A DNA stretch of 64,000 nt, from assembly GCF_041438805.1 (NCBI RefSeq), contig NZ_CP109190.1, positions 6,882,001 through 6,946,000 of the forward strand. Reading direction: 5' to 3'. Position numbers and translations under genes: made by a program. The notes beneath the pieces were generated by a model. That model was given only the letters and a program-made list of their open reading frames with translations, did no database searches and was not told where the DNA came from. Below are positions 34,884 through 42,678 of the stretch, in pieces. How positions within the stretch are numbered: the first letter of the stretch is position 1; each line of letters opens with the position of its first letter. This DNA is from Streptomyces sp. NBC_01707. Its GTDB lineage: Bacteria > Actinomycetota > Actinomycetes > Streptomycetales > Streptomycetaceae.

Positions 34884-35007
34884 GTGGGAAGTCACCCCGT
34901 TGTGATCGCTTACTTGTGTGTCACCGGGACCATCGCGCCACCACCACCCGAAGCGGTCACCGTCGGCAACCGCGCCGATTGGCTGTGCAGCCCCCAGGCC
35001 CGGAATC

Positions 35008-36390
35008 TTAACCAGGGGCAGTACGCCCCACGAGAGGCGCCTGCCCCAGTGGAACCGGCTTGCACACTGCAGGAGGCGCGTCAGCCGCGGACGGTTGCAT
35101 ACCGCTTTCCGCGGCCGTCGCCCATGCCGGGCCGACGCCGCGTTCCTCGTCCGTCGGCGCCTCCACCAGGGCCACCCCGCACGGCACGTCCCCGTTCGCG
35201 TACGGAAGTTTGAGCACACCGTCCCTGGTCCACAGTCCGGACCCGGCCAGCCACCCTTCGGGGGCGGCGAGTTGATGCAGCCGGCGTCCCGTCGGCCGCC
35301 ACACCCCGACCCAGCTGCCGGCCGCACCGTCGATCCGCAGCGCCACCGCGCAGCTCTCCGGCATCAGCATCTGCCCCGGCTGCACGGCGAACGGCGTCAC
35401 CGCCACATCCGCCGGACGCAGGCACTCGGGGAAGCGCACCGGCAGACAGCTGCCGAGCACCCCCCACCCGAGCCGGTCGTGGCCCGGCGCGTCGGAGCGG
35501 ATCAGCAACAGCCCGCTGTCCGCATCGGCGAGCAGCAGCCGGTCGTTGCTGTCCGGTGCGATCTGCAGCAGCGGCGTCACCTCGCCGCCGCGTCCCAGGT
35601 CCACGGCGACCGCCTTCACCGGACCGCCGCCCACGGGCTGCCGGTCCAGAGCCAGCAGCCGCCCCGCCCGGTCCAGCCAGACCCCGCCGGAGCACCGCCC
35701 CGGCACGTCCGCGACATGAACCGGCCCGAACGCCCCGCCCGCCACCAGCCAGACGGCGGTCGAATGTTCCCCGACCGAAAGGGCGTACGCGCTCGCGCCG
35801 TCCGGCGAGGGCGGCAGCAGCGTCAGGCGTGCGCCGTCCGGGCACGCGAGGGCGCCGAGCGGCAGTTCGCCGGTGCCGGGTCCGGTCGGATAGAGCAACG
35901 AGAAGGTGTGACGGTCCGCCACCTGGCGCCGGATCAGTACGCGGCCGTCGGCGAGCGGCAGCACATCGGAGTCGGGCTCCTCCGGCTGGTCGAGCGGAAG
36001 CGGCACGGCGTACGGCTCATGCCCGTCGAGCGTCCAGCGCTCGGGGAACCAGGCAGCGGAGTCCGCCGCTGCGGAGAGCGTGAGACGTGCGGCGTACGAA
36101 CCGTCGGCGGTAATGGTGAACGCGGCCGCACCTGCGGCGGCCCCGACGCCACCACCCGGCTCACCCGACTCATCGGGCACGAGCGGATCGACGACCCCGT
36201 GGGACTTCGCCGGTTCGTACGGTCCCCAGGCGCCTTCCGGCCCCCGGGCTGCCTCCGGCCTCTCGGGTTCCTCCGGCTCCTCCCGGCCCCCAGATCCCTC
36301 CGCTTCGCCCGCTTTTGCCGCTTCTCCCGACACGGGGCTCACCGTCGCGGCGGCCCCGGCGGTCTCACCTTCGATGGCACAGGCAGTCAT
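35008..36390 (-). CDS. uncharacterised protein with repeat-rich beta structure
   Basis: A 460-residue protein that I cannot assign to a family. The first 85 residues are Glu/Pro/Gly/Ala-rich and probably disordered. The rest contains repeating short beta-like stretches such as DVLPLADGRVLIRRQVADRH, TLLPPSPDGASAYALSVGEH, GGVWLDRAGRLLALDR and DRLLLADADSGLLLIRSDAP, the pattern of a beta-propeller. No signal peptide is visible. ATG 36390 has a GGAGG ribosome site 9 bp upstream. It is divergent from the iron-regulated binding protein and ends next to an inverted repeat. Confidence 0.7.
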   Translation of the reverse strand: MTACAIEGETAGAAATVSPVSGEAAKAGEAEGSGGREEPEEPERPEAARGPEGAWGPYEPAKSHGVVDPLVPDESGEPGGGVGAAAGAAAFTITADGSYAARLTLSAAADSAAWFPERWTLDGHEPYAVPLPLDQPEEPDSDVLPLADGRVLIRRQVADRHTFSLLYPTGPGTGELPLGALACPDGARLTLLPPSPDGASAYALSVGEHSTAVWLVAGGAFGPVHVADVPGRCSGGVWLDRAGRLLALDRQPVGGGPVKAVAVDLGRGGEVTPLLQIAPDSNDRLLLADADSGLLLIRSDAPGHDRLGWGVLGSCLPVRFPECLRPADVAVTPFAVQPGQMLMPESCAVALRIDGAAGSWVGVWRPTGRRLHQLAAPEGWLAGSGLWTRDGVLKLPYANGDVPCGVALVEAPTDEERGVGPAWATAAESGMQPSAADAPPAVCKPVPLGQAPLVGRTAPG

Positions 36391-36534
36391 GGACTCGTCA
36401 CCTCCGGCTACCGAAGCTAGTTTTCGCACTTCCTGCCGAACAACACGAGACCCGTCACTTCACACATAAGGGTGGTGATGCCCGGATTCACCTGAAGGGG
36501 AGGGGGCGGTTGTGCTCCTCGTAAAGCCCGTGGC

Positions 36535-36553
36535 TAAGGTTAGGCATCCCTAA
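36535..36553. promoter_or_regulatory. DmdR/IdeR-type iron box
   Basis: TAAGGTTAGGCATCCCTAA matches the actinobacterial iron-box consensus TTAGGTTAGGCTCACCTAA at 15 of 19 positions. It overlaps a plausible -10 TAAGGT at 36535-36540 paired with TTGTGC at 36510-36515. The gene downstream encodes a siderophore-binding protein, so repression under iron-replete conditions is expected. Confidence 0.82.
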
Positions 36554-36602
36554 GCGTTTCCTGTGGGGCCCTATTTCCTCAACTGGAGCAAGTGAGTACC
36601 TG

Positions 36603-37640
36603 ATGTCCATACGACGCCGCAGCACCGCCGCCGTCGGCCTGGCAGTGGCCGCCGCCCTCTCCCTCTCCGCCTGCGGTGGCGGGGCATCGGACGACTCGTC
36701 CAAGTCCGGGGCCGGCAGCGACAAGAAGGCAGCCGTCGCGACCGGCGGCAAGGACTTCGCCGACGCGGCCAAGAAGACGGCCGCGTACGGGACGGACGCC
36801 AAGGCGGGCCAGTTCCCCCGGACCCTCACGCACGCCATGGGCACGACCGAGCTCAAGTCCGCGCCGAAGCGCGTCGTCGTGCTGGACGTCGGCGAGTTCG
36901 ACAACGTCGTCTCGCTGGGTGTCAAGCCGGTCGGCTACGCCCCCTCCGAAGGTGACGCGGCCATCCCCTCGTACCTGAAGAAGGACGCGGGCAACCCGAA
37001 GAACGTCGGCACGATCAACAACCTCAACCTCGAGGCGATCGCGGGCCTGAAGCCGGACCTGATCCTCGGCAGCCAGCTGCGCGCCGCCGACAAGTACGAC
37101 CAGCTCTCCAAGATCGCGCCGACCGTGTTCTCCATCCGTCCGGGCTTCACCTGGAAGGAGAACTACCTCCTCAACGCCGCGGCGCTGGACAGGACCGCCA
37201 AGGCGAAGAGCGAGCTCGACGCGTACGAGAAGAAGGTCACGAAGCTCGGCGAGGACATCGGCCCCGACAAGCCGACCATCTCGATGGTCCGCTACCTGCC
37301 GGACCGCATCCGCCTCTACGCGAAGGCGTCGTTCATCGGCACGATCCTGGAGGACGCGGGCCTGCCGCGGCCCAAGAACCAGCAGATCAACGACCTCGCC
37401 GCCGAGATCAGCCCGGAGAAGATCGACGAGGCGGACGCCGACTGGATCTTCACCGGCGTCTACGGCGACCCGAAGGCGACCAAGCGCGACACCGCCCGGT
37501 CCAACCCGCTGTGGAAGAACCTCAAGGCGGTCAAGGAGGGCCGGGCGAAGGACGTCCCGGACGAGACCTGGTACCTCGGCCTCGGTGTCACGGCGGCGAA
37601 CCTGGTCCTCGACGACCTGCGCGCGGACCTCGTCAAGTAG
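36603..37640 (+). CDS. iron-siderophore ABC transporter substrate-binding lipoprotein
   Basis: A 345-residue lipoprotein. The signal peptide RRRSTAAVGLAVAAALSLSA ends at the lipobox LSAC. The mature part has the FepB/FhuD-type fold: APKRVVVLDVGEFDNVVSLG near residue 85, LNLEAIAGLKPDLILGSQ and YDQLSKIAPTVF. It binds ferric siderophores outside the membrane and passes them to a permease that is not in this window. An iron box lies 50-68 bp before the start. A terminator hairpin follows at 37658-37684, so it is monocistronic. Confidence 0.92.
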   Translation: MSIRRRSTAAVGLAVAAALSLSACGGGASDDSSKSGAGSDKKAAVATGGKDFADAAKKTAAYGTDAKAGQFPRTLTHAMGTTELKSAPKRVVVLDVGEFDNVVSLGVKPVGYAPSEGDAAIPSYLKKDAGNPKNVGTINNLNLEAIAGLKPDLILGSQLRAADKYDQLSKIAPTVFSIRPGFTWKENYLLNAAALDRTAKAKSELDAYEKKVTKLGEDIGPDKPTISMVRYLPDRIRLYAKASFIGTILEDAGLPRPKNQQINDLAAEISPEKIDEADADWIFTGVYGDPKATKRDTARSNPLWKNLKAVKEGRAKDVPDETWYLGLGVTAANLVLDDLRADLVK

Positions 37641-37657
37641 CGGACCCGATCGGCAGG

Positions 37658-37684
37658 GGCCCGGGCCGGACTACGGCCCGGGCC
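37658..37684 (+). terminator. hairpin terminator after the siderophore-binding gene
   Basis: GGCCCGGGCCG at 37658-37668 pairs perfectly with 37674-37684 around a 5-base loop. It is 18 bp after the stop codon. Confidence 0.78.
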
Positions 37685-37793
37685 GAACTGCGTGTAAGGA
37701 TCCGTGACCGGCTGTCGCCGGTTGTCCAGGGAGTCCTCACAGGTCACCGCAGTCATGGGCGGCGGGGCACGGACGGAAGGTAGCCTTTCCTCC

Positions 37794-38639
37794 GTGCCCC
37801 GTCTGTCTGAAGTCCTCGCCGCGCTCGACGCCCTCTGGCCTGCCGAGCGGGCCGAAGGTTGGGACGCGGTCGGCACGGTCTGCGGAGACGTCGACGACCC
37901 GGCCGCCGAGGTCGACCGTGTGCTCTTCGCCGTCGACCCCGTCCAGGAGGTCGCCGACGAGGCGATCAAGCTCGGCGCACAGCTGATCGTCACCCATCAC
38001 CCGCTCTACCTGCGGGGCACGACGACGGTCGCCGCCACCACCTTCAAGGGCCGGGTCGTGCACACCCTCATCAAGCACGACATCGCCCTGCACGTCGCGC
38101 ACACCAACGCAGACACCGCCGACCCCGGCGTCTCCGACGCCCTCGCCGGCGCCCTGGACCTGCGCGTCACCGGGCCACTCGTGCCGGACCCGACCGACCC
38201 CAAGGGCCGTCGCGGCCTCGGCAGGATCTGCGAGCTGGACCACCCCGAGACCCTCCGCGACCTCGCCGCCCGCGCCGCCGCCCGGCTGCCCGCCACCGCG
38301 CAGGGCATCCGCATGGCCGGTGACCCGGACGCCGTCGTCCGTACCGTCGCGGTCAGCGGCGGCTCCGGCGACGGCCTCTTCGACGCGGTGCGCGCCGCGG
38401 GCGTCGACGCCTTCCTCACCGCTGATCTGCGCCACCACCCGGCCTCCGAGGCCGTTCAGCAGTCCGCGATCGGCCTGATCGACGCCGCGCACTGGGCCAC
38501 CGAGTGGCCCTGGTGCGAGCAGGCCGCCGCGCAGCTCGACGCGATTTCCGACCGCCACGGATGGGGCCTGCGGGTCCATGTCTCGAAGCAGGTCACCGAC
38601 CCCTGGACCACCCACCACTCTTCTGGAGCCCCCAACTGA
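37794..38639 (+). CDS. Nif3-like dinuclear metal centre protein
   Basis: A 281-residue protein of the NIF3/YbgI family. The metal ligands are in LIVTHHPLYLRG (HH near residue 66), in LHVAHTNAD and in the C-terminal region GLIDAAHWATEWP (His and Glu). The exact reaction is unknown; GTP cyclohydrolase I type 2 is a common but doubtful label. GTG 37794 gives the typical family N-terminus LSEVLAALDALWP; an upstream ATG at 37755 is possible. It overlaps the zinc-ribbon gene by 4 bp, and this gene order (nif3, zinc-ribbon, RNase H) is widespread in actinobacteria. Confidence 0.88.
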   Translation: MPRLSEVLAALDALWPAERAEGWDAVGTVCGDVDDPAAEVDRVLFAVDPVQEVADEAIKLGAQLIVTHHPLYLRGTTTVAATTFKGRVVHTLIKHDIALHVAHTNADTADPGVSDALAGALDLRVTGPLVPDPTDPKGRRGLGRICELDHPETLRDLAARAAARLPATAQGIRMAGDPDAVVRTVAVSGGSGDGLFDAVRAAGVDAFLTADLRHHPASEAVQQSAIGLIDAAHWATEWPWCEQAAAQLDAISDRHGWGLRVHVSKQVTDPWTTHHSSGAPN

Positions 38640-39379
38640 ACGCCGCGCCCGCCGACCAGATCCGACTTCTCGACGTCCAGGCCCTCGACGTACGGCTGTC
38701 GCAGCTTGCGCACAAGCGCAAGTCGCTCCCCGAGCACGCCGAGATCGAGTCGCTCACGGCCGACCTCGCACAACTGCGTGACCTGCTGGTCGCGTCGCAG
38801 ACCGAGGAGAGCGACACCGCCCGCGAGCAGACCAAGGCGGAGCAGGACGTGGACCTGGTGCGCCAGCGCGCCGTCCGCGACCAGCAGCGGCTGGACTCCG
38901 GCGCGGTCACCTCGCCGAAGGACCTGGAGAGCCTCCAGCGCGAGATCGCCTCGCTGGCCAAGCGCCAGGGCGACCTCGAGGACGTCGTCCTCGAAGTCAT
39001 GGAGCGCCGCGAGTCCGCGCAGGAGCGCGTCACCGAGTTCACCGCACGGGTCTCGGCCGTCCAGGCCAAGGTCGACGACGCGACGGCCCGCCGGGACGCC
39101 GAGACGCAGGCTCTCGACGACGAGGCCGCGACCGTCACGAAGGAGCGCGAGCTCGTCGCCGGTTCCGTACCGGCGGACCTGCTCAAGCTGTACGACCGGC
39201 TCCGCGCCCAGTCGGGCGGGGTCGGTGCCGCGCGCCTCTACCAGCGCCGCTGCGAGGGCTGCCGGCTGGAACTGAACATCACCGAGGTCAACGATGTGAA
39301 GGCGGCGTCCCCGGACACGGTGCTGCGCTGCGAGAACTGTCACCGCATCCTGGTCCGTACGGCGGAGTCGGGCCTGTAA
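38636..39379 (+). CDS. coiled-coil / C4 zinc-ribbon protein with CTG start
   Basis: A 247-residue protein. Residues 10-185 form a long antiparallel coiled coil rich in Glu, Gln, Ala and Leu. The C-terminus is a zinc ribbon, CEGCRLELN ... LRCENCHRIL, with two Cys-x2-Cys pairs. Similar proteins (DUF164, CT398) bind transcription or flagellar components elsewhere. No ATG or GTG exists at the right place; the frame begins with CTG 38636, which overlaps the nif3 stop (CTGA) and has a GGAG ribosome site 7 bp upstream. It shares one base with the next gene (TAATG). Confidence 0.85.
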   Translation: MNAAPADQIRLLDVQALDVRLSQLAHKRKSLPEHAEIESLTADLAQLRDLLVASQTEESDTAREQTKAEQDVDLVRQRAVRDQQRLDSGAVTSPKDLESLQREIASLAKRQGDLEDVVLEVMERRESAQERVTEFTARVSAVQAKVDDATARRDAETQALDDEAATVTKERELVAGSVPADLLKLYDRLRAQSGGVGAARLYQRRCEGCRLELNITEVNDVKAASPDTVLRCENCHRILVRTAESGL

Positions 39380-40602
39380 TGACGCAGCCCCGCCAGTTCG
39401 TCATCGAGGCCGACGGCGGGTCCCGGGGCAACCCCGGGCCCGCCGGTTACGGCGCGGTCGTGATCGACCCGGTGACGGGGGAGACGCTCGCCGAAGCCGC
39501 CGAGTACATCGGTGTCGCGACGAACAACGTGGCCGAGTACAAGGGCCTCATCGCGGGTCTGAAGGCGGCGAAGGCACTCGTGCCGGACGCGTCGGCGGAG
39601 GGCGCGCTGCAGGTGCGCGTCCGGATGGACTCCAAGCTGGTCGTGGAACAGATGTCGGGCCGCTGGAAGATCAAGCACCCCGACATGAAGCCGCTCGCGG
39701 CGGAGGCGGCGCGGATCCTGCCGGCGTCCGCGGTCACGTACGAGTGGATCCCGCGCGAGAAGAACAAGCACGCGGACCGGCTCGCCAACGAGGCGATGGA
39801 CGCGGGCAAGAGGGGCAAGCAGTGGGAGCCGTCGGCATCGACGGCCGCCCTCGACCTGCCCCCGGTCTCCGGCCCGCCCGGGGACGCGGCGGCGGGCGCC
39901 GCGAAGGCACGGGCCGCGATGTCCACCCGCCGGGAAACCGCGGCCACGCCGCAGGTCGGCTGGGGCGCCGCCGATCTCGGGGCGCCGGCCACCTTCGTCC
40001 TGCTCCGGCACGGTGAGACGGCCCTCACGCCCGAGAAGCGGTTCTCGGGCAGCGGCGGCAGCGACCCCGAACTCTCGGCGGCCGGCCGCCACCAGGCCGA
40101 ACGGGTGGCGGAGTCCCTCGCCGCCCGGGGCACGATCCAGGAGATCATCAGCTCCCCGCTGCGCCGCTGCCGCGAGACAGCGGCGACGGTGGGCGCCCGC
40201 CTGGGCCTGCCCGTGCAGATCGAGGACGGCCTGCGCGAGACGGACTTCGGGGCCTGGGAGGGTCTGACGTTCGCCGAGGTCCGTGAACGGTACGGCTCCG
40301 ACCTGGACGCCTGGCTCGCCTCCACCCGAACGCCCCCCACCGGCGGCGGAGAGAGTTTCGCCGAGGTGGCCCGCCGGGTCTCGGCCGCCCGGGACCGCCT
40401 GACCACCCGTCATGCGGGCCGCACGGTGCTTCTGGTCACCCACGTGACCCCGATCAAAACCCTGGCCCGGCTGGCCCTGGGTGCCCCACCGGAGTCCCTG
40501 TTCCGCATGGAACTCTCGGCGGCGTCGCTGTCGGCGGTGGCGTACTACGCGGACGGCAACGCGTCACTGAGACTGCTGAACGACACGTCGCACCTGCGGT
40601 AG
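39379..40602 (+). CDS. bifunctional RNase H / acid phosphatase
   Basis: A 407-residue fusion protein. The N-terminal RNase HI-like domain starts EADGGSRGNPGPAGYGAVV with the first catalytic Asp; a Glu is in NNVAEYKGL, and further acidic residues are in RMDSKLVVEQ and DRLANEAMD. After a linker of about 50 residues a histidine phosphatase domain begins with VLLRHGETALT (RHG motif), with another His in LLVTHVTPIK. The architecture is that of mycobacterial Rv2228c, which removes RNA from RNA-DNA hybrids and also hydrolyses alpha-ribazole phosphate-type substrates. It is translationally coupled to the zinc-ribbon gene. Confidence 0.93.
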   Translation: MTQPRQFVIEADGGSRGNPGPAGYGAVVIDPVTGETLAEAAEYIGVATNNVAEYKGLIAGLKAAKALVPDASAEGALQVRVRMDSKLVVEQMSGRWKIKHPDMKPLAAEAARILPASAVTYEWIPREKNKHADRLANEAMDAGKRGKQWEPSASTAALDLPPVSGPPGDAAAGAAKARAAMSTRRETAATPQVGWGAADLGAPATFVLLRHGETALTPEKRFSGSGGSDPELSAAGRHQAERVAESLAARGTIQEIISSPLRRCRETAATVGARLGLPVQIEDGLRETDFGAWEGLTFAEVRERYGSDLDAWLASTRTPPTGGGESFAEVARRVSAARDRLTTRHAGRTVLLVTHVTPIKTLARLALGAPPESLFRMELSAASLSAVAYYADGNASLRLLNDTSHLR

Positions 40603-40692
40603 GGAGCGGAAGGTCCCGCGGCGGAGCGAGGCGTTCCGGGGCGGCGGGGCGGCAGAGCGACTCCTCGGCGGCGCGAGACTCCGCTTCCCCGG

Positions 40693-40719
40693 GCGACGGG
40701 GGTGCCCCGTACCCCCGTC
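40693..40719. terminator. hairpin between convergent genes
   Basis: CGACGGGGGT at 40693-40702 pairs perfectly with 40710-40719 around the loop GCCCCGT. It lies between the ends of the RNase H gene and the KDPG aldolase gene, so it may terminate in either direction. Confidence 0.6.
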
Positions 40720-40775
40720 GACACCCGGTGGGTCCGGGGCGGGGCATCGGTTCCGGGAAGAAGCGGCCGGGGGAA

Positions 40776-41399
40776 TCAGCCGCGCAGCGCCGCAGCCTCG
40801 GCCGCCAACCGTTCCACCCGTGCCCAGTCCTTCGCCGCCACGGCATCCCCCGGCACCATCCAACTGCCGCCCACACAGCCGACGTTCGGCAGCGCCAGGT
40901 ATGTCGGCGCCGACGCGAGCGAGATGCCGCCCGTCGGGCAGAACCGGGCCTGGGGGAGTGGTGCGGACAGCGCCTTGAGGTACGCCGTACCGCCCGCCGC
41001 CTCCGCCGGGAAGAACTTCATCTCGCTGACCCCGCGCTCCAGCAGCGCCACGACCTCGGACGTCGTCGAGACCCCGGGCAGAAACGGCACCTCCGACGCC
41101 TTCATCGCGTCCAGCAGCGGATCCGTCCAGCCCGGGCTGACCAGGAACCGCGCTCCGGCCGCCACCGTGTCGGAGACGTTCCGCGCGGAGATCACCGTGC
41201 CCGCCCCCACCACCGCGTCCGGCACCTCCGCCGCGATCGCCTCGATCGCATCCAGCGCCGCAGCCGTCCGCAGCGTCACCTCGATGGCAGGGAGCCCGCC
41301 CGCGACGAGGGCCCGGGCGAGCGGTACCGCGTCAGCGGCGTCCTCCAGGACGACAACGGGGACGACGGGGGCAAGGTCCAGCACGGAGGGGGAGGTCAT
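40776..41399 (-). CDS. eda: KDPG/KHG aldolase
   Basis: A 207-residue class I aldolase that splits 2-keto-3-deoxy-6-phosphogluconate (or 4-hydroxy-2-oxoglutarate). The catalytic Glu is in GLPAIEVTLRT near residue 40, GAGTV is the phosphate-binding region, and the Schiff-base Lys is in VSEMKFFPAEAAGG. PTGGIS completes the active site. The length is normal for the family. The start ATG lies 66 bp after the yaaA stop on the same strand. It would work in the Entner-Doudoroff pathway or in sugar acid use. Confidence 0.92.
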   Translation of the reverse strand: MTSPSVLDLAPVVPVVVLEDAADAVPLARALVAGGLPAIEVTLRTAAALDAIEAIAAEVPDAVVGAGTVISARNVSDTVAAGARFLVSPGWTDPLLDAMKASEVPFLPGVSTTSEVVALLERGVSEMKFFPAEAAGGTAYLKALSAPLPQARFCPTGGISLASAPTYLALPNVGCVGGSWMVPGDAVAAKDWARVERLAAEAAALRG

Positions 41400-41466
41400 G
41401 GCCTCATCTTGCCGCGCCTACTGCGCCTTACGCAACGCACGTTGCACATGTTGCAATCGCCTTGGG

Positions 41467-42267
41467 TCAGTGGATCTCCGTCACGACCACATCGAGCGCC
41501 CACGGCCGTCCGGGCCGCCCAGGAGCCTCCGCCTCCACCACATATCCCAGCCCCCGCAACGCGTCGACCAGCTCCGCGGGCCCGCTCGGCCGGGCCCCCG
41601 ACTGCAGCAGGTCGCGGACCATCCGCCCCTTCGTCGCCTTGTTGAAGTGGCTGACCACCGACCGCTTCTCCACCCCGTTCACCGTCTGGGAGTGGAGCAC
41701 CCGCACACTCGCCGTGCGCTCCGCCACCGCGCCCTTCGGCTTCCATGCCGCCGCGTACGCGGACGACCGCAGATCCAGTACCAGCCCGTCCCCGGCCACC
41801 TCGGGCATGACCTCGGCCATCGGTGCACGCCAGTACGCGCCCAGCGCACCGAGACCCGGCAGCTTCACCCCCATCGAGCAGCGGTACGACGGAATCCGGT
41901 CGCCCACCCGCACCGCGCCCCACAACCCGGAGAAGACCAGCAGGGACTTTCCGGCCCGTCGCCGGGCCGCGGTGTCCAGGGAGGCCAGGTCCAGCGCGTC
42001 GTACAGCACCCCGGTGTAGATCTCCCCGGCGGGCCGCGTTCCCGCCGTCCGAAGCTCGACGTTCTTCGCGATCTCGCCGCGCAGCCCCTCGCTCAGCCCG
42101 AGCGTCTCGCGGGCCTTCTCCTCGTCCGCCACGCACAGCTCGACCAGCTCGTCGAGGACCGCGGCGCGGGCGTCGGCCAGCCCCGGCAGCGACAGCGACT
42201 CCGGCTTCAGGGGTGCTCCGCGCCCCGAGGCGGCCTTTCCTTCGGAGGGCGGCAACAGCACGAGCAA
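41467..42267 (-). CDS. yaaA: YaaA-family peroxide stress protein
   Basis: A 266-residue protein of the YaaA/DUF328 family, which limits free iron and DNA damage during peroxide stress. The N-terminus LLPPSEGKAASGRG and the VFSGLWGAVRVGDRIPSYR stretch are family hallmarks; KATKGRMVRDLL is near the C-terminus. The start is probably TTG 42267, because an AAGGAG ribosome site lies 7 bp upstream and the GTG at 42261 would be too far from it. The frame is open further upstream through a low-complexity repeat region that I regard as non-coding. Confidence 0.85.
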   Translation of the reverse strand: MLVLLPPSEGKAASGRGAPLKPESLSLPGLADARAAVLDELVELCVADEEKARETLGLSEGLRGEIAKNVELRTAGTRPAGEIYTGVLYDALDLASLDTAARRRAGKSLLVFSGLWGAVRVGDRIPSYRCSMGVKLPGLGALGAYWRAPMAEVMPEVAGDGLVLDLRSSAYAAAWKPKGAVAERTASVRVLHSQTVNGVEKRSVVSHFNKATKGRMVRDLLQSGARPSGPAELVDALRGLGYVVEAEAPGRPGRPWALDVVVTEIH

Positions 42268-42359
42268 GGCGGTTCTCCTTCGTACGAACAGGGAAGCGGC
42301 CCCCACAACTGCCCAAGGCCCCGCCTGCCAGCGTACGGGGACGCCCGGACCGCCCGGTC

Positions 42360-42645
42360 CCGGCACCCGGTCCCGCCACCCGGTCCGCAGGACCCCCGCC
42401 CCGGGTCCGAAGGGACTACCCCGCCCGGGTTCGCAGGACCACTCCGCCCCCGTCCGCAGGGTCACCCGCCACCGGATCCGCAGGATCACCCGCCCCAGGT
42501 CCTCAGGTCAGGTCCCCGCCGCCCCGGTCCGCAGGACCACCCGTCCCGGGTCCTGAGGTCCCCGCCGCCCCGGTGCGCAGGATCACCCGCCCCGGTCCTC
42601 AGGACCACCCCGCCCCCGGTCCGCAGAGCCGCCCGCACCCGGGAT
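42360..42645. repeat. degenerate tandem repeat of about 22-24 bp
   Basis: About 11 imperfect copies of a unit close to GGTCCGCAGGACCACCCGCCC follow each other between yaaA and the RNB nuclease gene. Copies vary in one to six bases and in length; the central CGCAGGA or CTCAGGA is best kept. All six frames are open over parts of it, but the composition is not protein-like. The remaining bases of 42268-42678 hold nothing else that I can see. Confidence 0.75.
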
Positions 42646-42678
42646 GCCGGTCGCCCCGCCCCGCCATACGCTCGGTCC

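Noticed and set aside
42360..42645. CRISPR-like array
   Set aside because: The repeats are adjacent and degenerate, with no unique spacers between them, and no cas genes are in the window.
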